Source of the DNA: Zarea fungicola
Taxonomy: Eukaryota; Ascomycota; Sordariomycetes; Hypocreales; Cordycipitaceae
NCBI GenBank assembly: GCA_900169235.1
Contig: FWCC01000223.1
Coordinates: 124,001 to 188,000 of the forward strand
Direction of reading: 5' to 3'
DNA: 64,000 bases
Position 1 is the first letter of the stretch; the number at the start of each line of letters is the position of its first letter. This document shows positions 21,019-33,043 of the stretch, piece after piece. Made by a program: the position numbers and the translations under genes. Under the pieces are notes generated by a model. That model searched no databases. It saw only the letters and a program-made list of their open reading frames with translations, and was not told where the DNA came from.

Positions 21019-24000
21019 TTTTCTGGATTAAAAGTAGAGTATTGGGTATCTTAAGTGGGTATCACAACAACAAAGAAAGAGGATGGTATAAAAGAAAAAA
21101 AAACCGGGAACCAGAAAAAGGCTTTCCACGAAGATGATGAGTACAAGAGGATGGTGTGAGAGGAAGAAGGAGGGAGAAAAATCCAAAAGGGGACGATGGG
21201 GGGTACTTATTTGGTCTGTAAAGGGCGGGCAGCCAGGGCAACCAAGTGGTAGGCAATGTAATGAGGAGAGTACCAGGGGGCTAGCGGTAGGCGCAGTACT
21301 CCGTAAAGGGTGTGTCTATTGGTAGGTACTAGGTACTTTGAGGTCGCAATACTAACAACAAATGAGGCCAGGACCTGTGGAATCAGGCGAAGATGAGGGC
21401 CGTCCAGGCAAATTGGCTACTTGCTCAGGACTCATGTCATGGTGGTAGGGCACATGGTTTGGAGCTAAGTTACCTAGGTACAGCACTGGGTCCCTACCTT
21501 AGTAGTATGTAACTTGTAACTACGTACCTAGCCATTAGAGTGCATGGAATACGGGTAAGCGTTGAAGGGTTCATCTTGCAGGAGGGGGCCAAGGAGAGAC
21601 CTAGTTTGACCATCATGGAGCCAAGCTAGACAATTGGACAGGGACAGCCCAGGGAGTCCGTCACGCCCGTTGTTCAATTTGAAGCGGTGGTGGTGGTTAG
21701 CCTACGACTCTGGTTGGTGTTTGAGGTTGCTCGAGTGTGTGTGGACTGGAGAGCTGTCTCCATCGGGAAGGCTTGCTATGGCAATGTGACCAACCTGTCC
21801 GAGGCAGTGATTTGCAGCAGCGGTTGCACATTGTACAGTAATACATATTTGGGCCAGGGCAGGCAATTATTGATTCCACACGTATCTCAAACCCATGGCT
21901 TCCCGCTGCTTTGGTAGATGCTGGCGGTATTCCTGTGGTTTCTACCTATGAAATGCCATGCTCAGGCATGCATGTTCCTGAGTGGCCTTGATGAGGTACC
22001 CATCTGGAAAGCCTCAGGTACGGTGTACCGAGTACCGAGCAGTAGCACCTACATGTAAATCGATGTTTAAAGCTTTTCCACTGCCGGCCCGCTAAAAACT
22101 AGCAGCACTTGCAGCTGTGTGCCAGCTGGCGACAAACGGTCGCATCATGCTGCCCACCAATGTCGCACTTGCTATTTCCTATTTTACCTCCTTTCTTCAT
22201 TCTTGTCCTCATCAGAGCAGCTCGAATGGGAAAAGCTTTCCACTTCATTTCATCCTCCCTATTCTCAGCATATCCGTCCCCATAGCCCACGCAACCATGG
22301 AATTGACATCCCGATGCCAAGCTGTCGGGAGCTTGACCGGGGCCGTCACAAAAAAAAAAGAAACAGCCTCCACCCACCGCTGAGACCCTGGCTCTAAGGT
22401 TGCCAGGGCTCCGCCCAAAAGAGTCCAAAGCCTGCACTAAACTGGGCCGTGCATGTTTAAGCGAGTGGGCCTTATTTAAATTGAACATTACTGACCCGTA
22501 AAAAACCATATTTCCTTTTCTGCTAGGGCCGGCCAAGATGGGTCCTTGAACAGAATACGCCAGTCAGGACGACTCGGCAACACGGCCATTACCTCCCTCT
22601 ACTGAGTAAATATGCGAGTACCAATACCGAACGCGCGCACTACACCTGCCGTAACTTGTACCAGCGTGAATGAAGACGCAGATCTGATGCAAATTGCCGG
22701 TACAGGCACCACTCATGCCATTACGAGGCACTCAGCCAAGTCGGTCTTTATTAGTAGCTGATAACCTGCCAAAATCATTGTCCATTTCGATTCCGCCGTT
22801 CAATCGTAACCCGCGGCTACATGGTCCTTGCTATATCGAACATGCATTACGGGGGATTCATTAAACGATTCCATCAATCTCATTCACCCAAGATACTCTC
22901 ACCGATAATTAGGCTGGCCAGATTGCGCACTGAGCACTGCGAGGGACTTCCACTAGGGTTCTTCCCCATCGAGCTCCTCAACCAAGCGTTCCACGTACAT
23001 TACCAAGATCGACCCTGTACGTACTGGTAGCTAGTCTGTACTGGTATGGAAATGGTCAGAAATTTCCCAGCAAACCAGACAGATTGGCAATACGATATCT
23101 GCAGGGTTAAATGAGGATGTGTCTGTACATAATGTAACTGCTGTCGATTCCAGCCACGACATCAACGAGGCCGACTGTTCTGTGCTTTGCTTTGCAGATG
23201 CTTGCTCCCGGAAAATGTCATTTGTGGGTATTACAGCCACTTTGTCATTCCCTTTGATGTTTATCGATTACAGGATACAGGTGCCCTCACCCGTACAGAG
23301 CAGAAATTGGAGTTTTTGCCGCCAAATGTAGTTCAATATCGCCCTTGAGTCGCAGGAACAATGTTAAAAACTGTATAATAACTTCCACTCGTGAAACATT
23401 GTCAATCCGCGTGCGCATTACCACGACAGGTTTCGTTCAAGCCTTGATCAGTCCCCCCTCATTCCCAAAGAAGCAATTCAACTTTGGTGCGTAGCATGGG
23501 TTGTGCAATAGCCATTTGGATAGTCGCTACTAGCCCAACTGGTGGCCAACATGCAACGCCTGGCAGATTGCAATACAGGTAGAGCCCCTTGGCCCCCTTT
23601 CTGAAACAGGCACCTGGGCAGCCCTTGGACTGTCTGTGGTCCATCTTACCCTGGCTGACTCCCCTTGTGCAGATTAAGCAGTGAGCATCTCTCGACGGTT
23701 CAAGCCTCAAGGGTTGGTTGTCGGAAATTATGCCGCCGGGGAAATGAGGTGGCCCAGCGCAATCAGAAGCTCTGGCGGTCGCGCCAAACCACAGCATGGG
23801 TCCTATTTTCCAGTCCAATTTATTTCGTTAGTACAGAGTAGCGTGACTGCCAATGGATAGATTTGGTCCGATTTACGAGTAATACAATCTTTTACAATCT
23901 TTTGAATTTTCCTCTCCCAGCCCCTCTTTGAGTGCGCGCTTCAGCCCTGGCAATGGCCAAGCTCTCAACAGGGAGTGTAGACAGTTTGGAGACTGAATCA

Positions 24001-26846
24001 GAGCCCCCCTTGCGCATGGGGGGCTCTCCTGGCACAACTGCATTTCGTGATGGATCATTTCCAATTAATAGTTTACCTGTTGTAGAGAAGCTATGGATGG
24101 CCCCGGTGAGCACTCTTCTCCCATGGTCTGAATATCCTTGTTTTACGAGCCTGCTGCCGACAAAAACCTGCCCTCTCAAGATTGCGGTGTCCCACAGAAT
24201 ATAGCCATTTCCTCATTTTTACTTTTGCGACAGGCCATTAGTTAGTAGTTAATAATAACAGCGTCAGGCTCAGGCTAGCCCAGTCTTGTCCTGTTCCACC
24301 TGTAGCGCCACTCCCACCGCTTCCCGGCACCTTGCAAGCCAGCATTATGAGGAACATCTACATGCTTCAACGGCACAACGATGAGCTTGAGACTACTAGT
24401 ACATACAGCTGATTAGTCGAGGAAAACTAACCAAACTAACAGGTTGCCATGAGTAAAACGTGCTTTTTTTTTTTTTTTTTTTCAAAAAGTTTACTGAAAT
24501 CAGGTATGTCGACCGTTGCCGTAAGTCGAGTCCGTTGATCTCTTTGTATAGTGGATCGGCCAGCGCATTACCCACCTACCTTAGCTAGAGCAAACTTCTG
24601 GTACTACCTTGGTGGTTGGTGGCATGAACAAAGGGACAAGGTCAAACGAGGACTGACCGCCTTGTGTTGCCATCAAAATGTCACAAGGCATGGTGACTCT
24701 TTCCGTTGTTGTGACATGAGCTAGCGTTTAATAAATATCAGCTCAGCCTTCGTATCGCCTGCAAACTCAAAACTCGAAACGCAATGACTTTATCATGGCT
24801 TCAGGGTGGCCAGACTCCACTGATAGTGGCGACGCCAAAGACGAGACCGTCATTTCTAGACTGAAGGTCTTTCCTTGCCTTACTTCTCGGCGACGCTGCC
24901 TTTCTCTCATCTTTTTTTTTTTTTGGCTCTTTTTCTGTGGACACCGAAATGCTAATACTAGTGCAAAATGTTCTCTTGCACAATGCAGCGAACTTGACCG
25001 TGAGCCACTGCCAGTGGCTTCCTCTTTCGCCTCGCATGGTGCTCTGCTCATGCAGACGCCACCAAAAAAAGGCACTCTGCTATGCTCTAAACTAAGATTT
25101 CTCTAATCATGACTCCATATAACGCCGTGCTCAATACCGGCGTTGGCGCGTTCTACCTTTGCTCTAGGTTAGCCAAACTTTCCGTATCTCCTCCGAGCGG
25201 GGCTTGCCGTCTGAGAAGGATATTGCTGCAGGAGTCGATACTGTTCAGATTGTGACACAAGATAACACGAAAACAAAAATGCAAACTATGAGGGCGACGG
25301 CGACAATGTGGCCTTTTTTTTTTTTTTTTTTNNTTTTTTCATTTTCATTTTCAAATTTTTTAACGTCGTCCAGCAATCATATAGCTGGCTCTCTCTGCCA
25401 CGTTCAGGTACTTTCCCGTCTGCATAGTCTCTGGTGCATGACAAGCGCCACCCAATTTGCCAAGGTGCTCGACATCGGTCACGGTACCAGGCCTGAATGA
25501 AGCAGTGGTGTCCATACTATCGACAGTTGGCTCTGATTCGGCCACCAGACGAGTGCTACGGGTGGGAGGCTGTGGCTTTATGCAGTCTTATTACGACGGA
25601 AGGCGCGCACACTGCGTACAAGGATACCGTAACAAACCTGAGTTGTGACAAAAGCTGCCTTCGAATCTCACAGCTCCCTGCCTAACAACGGGCATGGCAT
25701 ACATTAGTAGGCAGGGCACATCCTGTCCTTGTCCAACTTTATCACACCACCTCATCCATGTACTATTTCTTCAATGGGCTTCCGTGCCTATACTCGGCGT
25801 TTGTCGGCTTGTCACTTCAAGTCTTTTGCCAAGGTCGTAGTCCCGTGCCATCCGTTCGTAAGCACCAAACCTCTATACATTCATGACGCCAAACTTCGGG
25901 TGGGGAATGAGCGATGCGGATCGTTCGGAGTATGCAGGTAATGCCGATATGGTGGCCTGACCCCTCGGTGCTGTGCGAGCCGGGGCCAAGTTGGATCCAT
26001 ACTTGACGCCACTCTGCTCTCACGCAGCAACGCCATATGGGTGTATTTAACATTTCATTGCTTCAGCTTCTCTCTGATCTTCTTGTGGTTTACTGTTACT
26101 AGTACAATATGTGGTGAGAAAATTGTTTATAGAGGTGATTGTGTTGTGTGCACACTTCCTAGATTCTATTCACTGCGTATGGTTGGCCAAGAGAGGCCTT
26201 CGGCTTGGACATGCAATCGCTGTTCTCTATCAGATGTTCTAAACAATGCGTGCATGGACTTCAATTTCCTACAGTTAGAGGGCAGTTAACAAAGTAAACG
26301 TTATTGCAGACCCTCGGAAGGTAAACTGCTAAGATGAATTTAACCAAATGCATGAATAAGAAGAGTGAACCTACGTCCATTGTCCTGCGTCACCGAATGT
26401 GTATTACTTCGAGCATATTCCAGCCCTCGAGACGCCCGCCATGACTAAAATTCCATTCTGATGGTGCAGCCTGAGTTTGTATGGTACCGACTTGGAGAAG
26501 AAAAATGGAGTCAGCTTCACGGTGTGTCACTGCTGGCAGTAAGTGTTGCACCGGCGCTTGACAGCCAATATTGAACTTGCGTGAAACGCAGATGATCCGG
26601 CGAACAAGCGCCAAGAAAGCAAGATTAGAGATTTAAGATCCAACTGTAAAATTTACAAAATTTGCATAGCATGGATTGGGAGGTCACACTGGCCAACGTG
26701 GCCTCCGAGGACGACAAGAGCATCAGCAAAAACGAATAGAGCAGCGAAGCCAAGGGTAGCAGAGAAAACGAGAGTAAACCATAATGCCGATGGAGAAAAA
26801 ACGGCGAAAAGCAAAGAAGTCAACAAAATCAACAAATCAAAGAAAA
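21019..26846. other. gene-poor intergenic region
   Basis: Nearly 6 kb with no supported gene on either strand. Short frames are scattered and lack domains or consistent codon bias. There are GTAC-centred palindromes (TACCTAGGTA at 21471-21480), a TACTCCGTA copy at 21297, a long T run at 24464-24482 and another T run interrupted by two undetermined bases at 25332-25333. No terminal repeats, transposase-like frame or tRNA seen. Confidence 0.5.
25332..25333. other. two undetermined bases inside a poly-T tract
   Basis: NN within a run of about 26 T. This is a base-calling or assembly ambiguity at a homopolymer; true length here may differ. Confidence 0.9.
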
Positions 26847-26990
26847 GTTAAGAAGTTAAGAAGTTAAGAAGTTAAGAAGTTACGAAGTTAAGAAGTTAAG
26901 AGGTTAAGAGGTTAAGAAGTTAAGAGGTTAAGAGGTTAAGAAGTTAAGAGGTTAAGAGGTTAAGAAGTTAAGAAATTAAGAAATTAAGAC
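26847..26990. repeat. tandem array, 18 units of 8 bp (GTTAAGAA) with a 24-bp higher order
   Basis: Eighteen consecutive octamers. The basic unit is GTTAAGAA, with variants GTTACGAA, GTTAAGAG, ATTAAGAA and ATTAAGAC. Units 6-14 follow the order GAA-GAG-GAG three times, so a 24-bp block appears to have been duplicated after the octamer array arose. The array lies about 670 bp upstream of the 719-aa protein gene. Confidence 0.95.
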
Positions 26991-27660
26991 GATAAAAAGT
27001 TTTTTTTTAAGAAAAAAAGAGTACGTAAATTAGTTGAAAGAAAAGTAATAGAATAACACAGCAAATATAAATCCACTGATTGATTAACCTGGTCAATCCT
27101 GCACAAGTCGCCGAGCCTGATCAGAGTACGCGCCTCAACAGCGCCACTGCTGCAAACGAGGAAGAAACCTTTTTAAAATACACGCACATGTACATGTATC
27201 TCGTTTGAATATTACACCTTATTCTTCTCAACTTTTGGTATTACGTCTTTTTGAAACGGTGAAGTGTGCACGTGATTATTGATTCTTAGCCTGCCTGACA
27301 GGTGCATTCCGGCCCGGATTCTGGTTGTTTCCTTTCGTCCGTTTCATCTCCCCATGCACGCACCAGCCGCTTCAACCCTCTTCACGTGTAACGAGCGGCA
27401 GCAGAAATAAAATCTCATCAAAGGAAAGGTAAGAATATAATCATTTGAATGCTTTATATCTTTCAAAAGAAAGTTTGCTTCACGGAGTTCTTACGCTTTT
27501 ACTACACTGCATGACTTTCCCTGCCACTGACACTAACCCGTCCCTCCATTTCTTATACAACTGCGTTCTTATTTGCGAGATTCTGAAGCTGGGGCTGTCA
27601 TAACGTCCATGAAACTCATCTCCTTTATAGACCTCTTACTCTTTATCTACGGAAGAAGAG
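26991..27660. promoter_or_regulatory. upstream region of the 719-aa protein gene, two CACGTG sites
   Basis: No gene. CACGTG occurs at 27269-27274 (ATCACGTG on the minus strand, matching RTCACRTG) and at 27383-27388. Both lie within 400 bp of the downstream ATG and could bind bHLH factors; this is motif matching only. Confidence 0.35.
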
Positions 27661-30022
27661 ATGGCGCGCAGAAAGAAGTCCGTGGCTGCGAGGAGCCGCC
27701 AAGAACCTCAACCTTCCGCCGCGGTCATTGAGAAGTACGGAATGGAGCTCTCTAGGCAACGTCTCGAAAGGACTGGATTTCATCCAGAAGTTACTGAGAT
27801 GAGCATTATGGAAATAAATGAATCCTGGAGACAGATGGCACGAAACCAGCTTCATGAACCCAGGAATACCGCCATGAGGGTTACTAGGGTACGTGGTTTT
27901 CATGTATAACACCTATCCTCGCGGATTCCACTAACCGAGCTGCGTGCAGGCCTTTTTGCTTCTGCGTGAAGAGTTGGAGCTAGGTCCTCTTGAAAACTTC
28001 TCGGAGTTCGAGTACCTCATTACAACCTCGATTGTTGGCCCGCTCATTCTTACACATATTTTTGCTGATGGACACACCACTGCTCTCAAGCTTGCGCTTT
28101 CCTCTAAACGAATGTGGGTGATCTTGGCGGCCAGTGTCGTAAGTCTCTCCCCCCCCCTCTCTCTCGTCCCTACGAAAACTTGCAAGTCACACAATTTGCA
28201 CCGTATTGACAATCAGATACAGAACTACTGGGACTTCCACGCAGGACGGCTACAGAATATCGGCCCATCTGGAATTTTCATCAGCGCAACACCCGAATTT
28301 ACCTTAGGCGAGATGATGGCGACTAAACTAACGGATCCATACGGCCTGAAACAAGACACACCCTTTACGAACTGGCACAACGATGCAATCACAAGAGAAG
28401 GAGATGTAATAGACTCACTTTACATGGTGCGAGAGCTGGTCGGTTTTGACGAGAAGGAACCGCGCAAAGGAGCTCCTCGTACGGCCACGGCAAATGTGCC
28501 AAAGTTTTTACGAGAGATCTTCCGAGAGGAAACACTAAGCACGATCCAATCCATCAGGAGTCTCAAAAAAATTTGGCAGGTAAACCAGTTTACTTCGCTG
28601 CCCAACTACAATGTATTTGAGCCAACGCTGATTTACGCAGCGACACACTTGCAGCTTCTCCGTGAGTATTAATTTCAAAATTGCCTCTAAATAATTGTCT
28701 AATATGTGATTTTCTTCTTCACAGTTATTGAGATTTTTACCCAAAAGAAACATATCCAGACACTTCACTTTCACAAGACTCCAATGCTGGACCGGCGAAT
28801 CTTGGCAGTCATCTTGCGCGCCTGTCCAAATGTCACCATGCTGGGCGTCTACAATTGCCCCCTGATCCATTTCGGTGATTTGGTTCCAATATTGGACCTT
28901 ATTCACGAAATCAACAGGGAAAGGCGGCTCCACAAGAGAACAATGCCAATCACGGCATTTGACTTCTATCCCAAGTTCCACGAAGGCCTGGCATATTCAA
29001 ACCACGAACGCTGTCCAACGTACGGAATTACCGCAACCTCGATGGATCTGGATGTTCTCCAAAGAGGAATGTACGCGATCCTTTTAAAAGGCTTTCTGAA
29101 AGCTCGGCGAATGAATCTGAAGCTACTTTTTTCTTCAGGCAAAGCGCTGCGTGCTTGGCTGTTTAAGCTGCCGAGCCCCCCGTTGAGCATCCCCTCATTT
29201 TTGGATGGTATACACCGTTATCTCGACAAAAAGAGCAGTGAGAAGCAGAAACGCCAAGCGCTCTATGACTTGCTAAAACCAGTGCGTCTTGGGTTGGAAA
29301 GGAACCTGGACAATGACTTCCCTGGATTTTACAGGGACGAGATGGGTAGCTACCTACCGTTTTGCAGCTCATGCGGGTACGAGATGCTGTGTGAGTTCTT
29401 CTCGGGCGGATCTCGCATCGTTCGACCCGACAGGAGGATCTGCGCTGGCTGCACCCTACAGCACTTGCTCGATCATGAGCCCTATGATATGCAGCCAGCC
29501 AAGATTGAAGCTCTCGGTCAGCTCTTCCCAGACTGGAGGGGTAAAACCTTCAATGAGGATGCCGACCTTGGCCCCAGCAAGGCGAAAAGCTCACCGGAGC
29601 ATGACTTAATGAAACTGGTATCTACCCAAACTAATCGCGAAAGCCCACCGTTGGTCGCTGTCGGTGCAAATGGTGAATTGACGGCGACGCGGCATATTCA
29701 TCAACTAATTCGTGATAACAAGTATCATGATGATTCTCTCCAGGACTTGCCGAGTCTGGAGGAGCTGACCAAGGACCCAAAGTTTCAGGAACAGCAGTGG
29801 CCAGCAGTCTTTAATATGTGCAACGAGGCTGACATGGTTGCTCGCGCCCGCAGCTGTCTTTTGAAAGAGCATATCAAGAGGAGTGCTGGAAAACCACAGA
29901 AATTATTCCCATTGGATCGGTACGGGCAAGTTTGGGTGAGACAAAAGAGTATCGAAGTCCAGAGTTACGATTACCGCGCAGCAGCCCAGATGCAAGCCGC
30001 GCTAGCGATGAAGAGATGGTAG
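27661..30022 (+). CDS. uncharacterised protein with a CxxC...CxxC pair
   Basis: Exons 27661-27888, 27950-28138, 28217-28661 and 28725-30022 give 719 aa, with consistent phases (two phase-0 introns, one phase-1). I do not recognise the family. The N-terminus is basic (MARRKKSVAARSR). Residues about 95-135 (PLILTHIFADGHTTALKLAL then SSKRMWVIL) are faintly F-box-like. Residues 290-320 (LHFHKTPMLDRRILAVIL then RACPNVTMLGVYNCPL) resemble a leucine-rich-repeat segment, a common F-box partner. A C-x2-C-x22-C-x2-C arrangement at 501-504 and 527-530 (CSSC, CAGC) could bind zinc. The C-terminus has RYGQVWVRQKSIEVQ. An F-box/LRR-type adaptor is a weak inference. The gene itself is well supported by length and splicing. 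Confidence 0.8.
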
Positions 30023-30557
30023 GCTTGTTGGCGCTCTTTTTTTAGGAACAGCCTATCTTGGATGTAGCTGTCGTACTCTAGCGGGTGTGGCTTCGGCCGA
30101 TTTTTGCTTATGAAAAACTACAGTTTTGCTATAGCTATGAATTAATAATCCACACCTTTGCTTCACGCTCTTCATCTGTGTTCGCGTCGTCGTCCTATTT
30201 TGTAATTTGGTGGAAGATGCCTGTTGCGTCTTGTGTTGCTCTAGATGGTGACTCTGAACTTGTCTCCAGGCCGAAGGAATGTCGCCACAGCAAAAGATTA
30301 AAACATAAATTAAACCAACCACTAATCTGAAAAGACCTTACCTTTTTTAAACTTCTTTATTTTCTCTCCAAGCGATCAAGTTAACTGTTGCAGGTGTCGC
30401 ATTGAGAAACTACTTCTTTGATGAGTGCGTCAAGGTCACGTGCTGAGTTTGTGTGTTTGAAGTTTGAAGTCAAAACAGTCTCCGTTTCCGCAGCTCTGCA
30501 TCTGGAGCGATCGACGATCCAGGACGACAACGGATAAAACCACACAGCGCAGAGGCA
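30023..30557. other. intergenic region upstream of bL36m
   Basis: 3' flank of the 719-aa protein gene and promoter of bL36m. No gene seen. One E-box at 30437-30442 is annotated separately. Confidence 0.5.
30435..30442 (+). promoter_or_regulatory. candidate Cbf1-type E-box upstream of bL36m
   Basis: GTCACGTG matches RTCACRTG about 120 bp before the bL36m ATG. In several fungi Cbf1 acts at respiratory and ribosomal genes. The match is seen; occupancy is inference. Confidence 0.35.
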
Positions 30558-30929
30558 ATGGCGTCCATTCTCCGATCATTGTCGCTGTCTGCGCGAGCGC
30601 TATCGACCCGCGCTATCGTGGCGACACCGACGGCTTCGTCAATGTTCGGCGCCGGCCAGGCCATCCTGTCGCCGTTTTCACGGGTGCTGGGAGTGACTAC
30701 GCTGCAGCAGCAGACACGTGGCATGAAGGTGCACAGCTCAGTAAAGAAGCGATGCGAGCATTGCAAGGTAAGGCAACACCGCTGCTATATCAATTATCGC
30801 AATTGGGATCACCTGGGTGGCTGACTAGGCTTGTCAAAGGTTGTTCGACGCAAGGCGGGCAAGCGACACAATGGCTATTTGTACATTATCTGCAAGGCGA
30901 ACCCACGACACAAGCAACGACAAGGATAA
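30558..30929 (+). CDS. mitochondrial large-subunit ribosomal protein bL36m
   Basis: Exons 30558-30767 and 30840-30929 give 99 aa. The first 55 residues are an Arg/Ser/Ala-rich mitochondrial presequence (MASILRSLSLSARALSTR). The mature part begins near MKVHSSVKKRCEHCK and continues across the phase-0 intron as VVRRKAGKRHNGYLYIICKA and NPRHKQRQG. This is the bacterial L36 zinc ribbon: Cys-x2-Cys, a later Cys and a His. It stabilises the large subunit of the mitoribosome. Total and mature lengths fit fungal bL36m. A longer frame covering the same DNA in another register has no domain. Confidence 0.95.
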
Positions 30930-31195
30930 AAAGAGCAAATACACACGCAAAGAATGCAGCGAAACAATCATACAGTGAGGAATATGGGCGGCTTGCAGCG
31001 GAGGATAGAACGAAACAGGGAGAGGGAAGCTTAAACCCTCTTGTACGATTACCGGCGCTTCATGGAACGAACGAGAACATACAAAGATCTAGACATAGAC
31101 AGAATCATGGAGAAGGTGTCTTTTAGTCTCTTTCTTTTATGTTTCATTGTACTTTACAAAATCTGACGGCCCAACAGCCAAACGAGCCTATTCAA

Positions 31196-31667
31196 TTACA
31201 TACCCCCTATATATCTCTCCATGGCATCCCATTCTGTCTTGCCTGTAGACAACAGATATCTTATATGTGACTGTCTTCTAAATTAGAATATTAAAACTTT
31301 TTCAAAGATTTACTTTATTCTTTGTGTCGCTGGGATATTAAGAGGGACACTGACCAAGTCGGTGACATTTCGATGACGCTCAAACTCATCGCGGGCAAAT
31401 TTTTGCGTCTCGCGCCGGGTCTGCTCGTTACGTATGTTGCGACAACCTCGTAGGATGCTGCGGTAGAAAGTAATAACTTTTGATCGTTGCAGAAACTTTT
31501 AAATATAGAAATATATATGAGTTATTTTTGTAGCATAGAGGAAGAAAAGGAGCGCAATGTTTCAAACCTACATGGTCGAGGCTGAGGGCGCCGCCGATAC
31601 GCTTGGAGGACGGACGCTGCGTGGCAAAGCCACGATAAAGACGCGCGAGGCGAAGGCCGGGAATCAT
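31196..31667 (-). CDS. LYR-motif protein, LYRM2-like
   Basis: Small mitochondrial LYR (complex1_LYR) protein. Exons 31667-31572, 31495-31355 and 31270-31196 on the minus strand give 103 aa; both introns are phase 0. The N-terminus (MIPGLRLARLYRGFATQRP) is a mitochondrial-type presequence. The LYR motif is FYR in KVITFYRSILR, followed by the Phe of FARDEFERHR, and the C-terminus HIRYLLSTGKTEWDAMERYI matches LYRM2-type ends. LYR proteins bind acyl-ACP and assist respiratory-complex assembly or Fe-S transfer; LYRM2 is linked to complex I. The middle exon ends at a GTCAGT donor, and the last exon is only 25 codons. An additional 5' exon cannot be excluded, because the frame continues upstream. 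Confidence 0.9.
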
Positions 31668-31964
31668 AGGAATGCTATTAAATACATATAAATACAAATA
31701 AAAAAGAACCAAAATTGCCTTGGACAAGAAATGAGGATTGTGGTTGAAAGTGGAAGTGTAAAGAAAAATAGTTTGCTTGGAACTTCCCGGTGGAACTTCG
31801 GAAATCATCGGCGTTGAAGTGGTAGAGCTTACAGGTACAGAACCGTTACTCACTTGACAAACGACTACACACTCAGTTGAAACGTTTCATTTTTTCCCAT
31901 TTCGTCTCAATGCTTAGACGGATTAGGATCGTGGCGCTCTGTTTTGATTAATATTCTTGTCACC

Positions 31965-33043
31965 ATGGGAGCTGTGTTGGGCACCAAACGTCGCGTCTCG
32001 AAGCGTGATCAATACCAGACGCGTGCTACCCAGCTGGCCGCTGCCGAAAGGGCCATCAAAACGGCGAATGAAAAGACGAATGATGAGTTTACCAAAGAAT
32101 ATGTAAAGCCCGAGTAAGTTTTGAATCAAATTCAGTATAAAAGTTTACTGCAAAAACTAGAACCAAAAAAGGACCAATGCTGATCTTTGGAACTTGTAAG
32201 CGATCTATCATGGCCAATATGGGTACACCCCAAGACAAAGGCCAAATACACAATAGCCCTACACTCGCCAGAGGACATGTTGGAAGAAGAGCTAGAATCG
32301 TGTTACGATTTGGTCAATCTCACCAGCGGGGACGACTATCGTCGCTTGTCGGTAGGCTGGCACCCAGAGGCAAAGCGTACAGAGATGCGGTCGCCGGGAC
32401 TGCGTTATATCCTGGTCAAAGGTCGCAGCACACCGCGAGCAAAAGGGGAAGATGATGACGTAGACTATGCTGGTGATGAAGGTAGATATGAGGAGGAAAT
32501 TCGTGCGTTTACTTCATTTATGCCCACCTTTGAGGATAACCAGCCAGTAATTTACTGCTATGAGATTCATCTCATGCAAGACATGGAAAGGTGAGTGAGT
32601 ACCTTTGTGCAAAATCGAACCCCCCCCCCCCAAATTCCTTCGAAAAGAGAAGAAAACCTAAGTCTGTTCAAATGAGGGCGGTTTCATTTTTTTTTTTACT
32701 TATTCTTCTTTGCTAATGTATATCCACAAATGTACAAAGAACTGGACTGGGCCGGCTTCTCATGAGCCACGTCACGGCTGTCGCCAACAACATCCCGATG
32801 TTGGAAAAGACGATGTTAACGTGCTTTGTGTGCAACGAGCACGCGAGGAACTTTTACGAGAACCTGGGCTTTGAGATGGATGATAGCTCACCACAGACGA
32901 AAAAGCTGCGCGGTGGAAGGGTGATTGAGCCAGAGTATGTAATCATGGCGCGACGGACGAGGCGGAATAGCGAGGAACAGGCAGGAGACAGAGAAGGCAA
33001 AATGTCGCAACCCTCAAAACGACCAAAAACTATAACAAGATGA
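31965..33043 (+). CDS. N-alpha-acetyltransferase 40 (NatD), histone H4/H2A-specific
   Basis: GNAT-family enzyme that acetylates the N-terminal Ser of histones H4 and H2A. Exons 31965-32113, 32201-32590 and 32740-33043 give 280 aa. The first acceptor (AG at 32199-32200) is chosen because earlier AGs read into stop codons; it yields KPDDLSWPIWVHPKT, of family-like spacing. The acetyl-CoA motif RTGLGRLLM starts at residue 180 across the second junction. It is followed by MLTCFVCNEHARNFYENLGF, a typical NatD C-terminal segment. A long N-terminal helix (residues 10-45, Ala/Lys/Glu-rich) also fits Naa40. The C-terminus is basic (SKRPKTITR). The gene is divergent from the LYR-protein gene, with a shared promoter under 300 bp. 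Confidence 0.9.

Noticed and set aside
27086..27102. Similarity to the 5' end of 18S rRNA (ACCTGGTCAATCCTGC)
   Set aside because: Match lasts only about 16 bases with two mismatches and is not followed by rRNA sequence.
30464..31126. 220-codon frame covering bL36m
   Set aside because: Reads bL36m exon 1 in the wrong register, runs through its intron and shows no family; bL36m explains the DNA.
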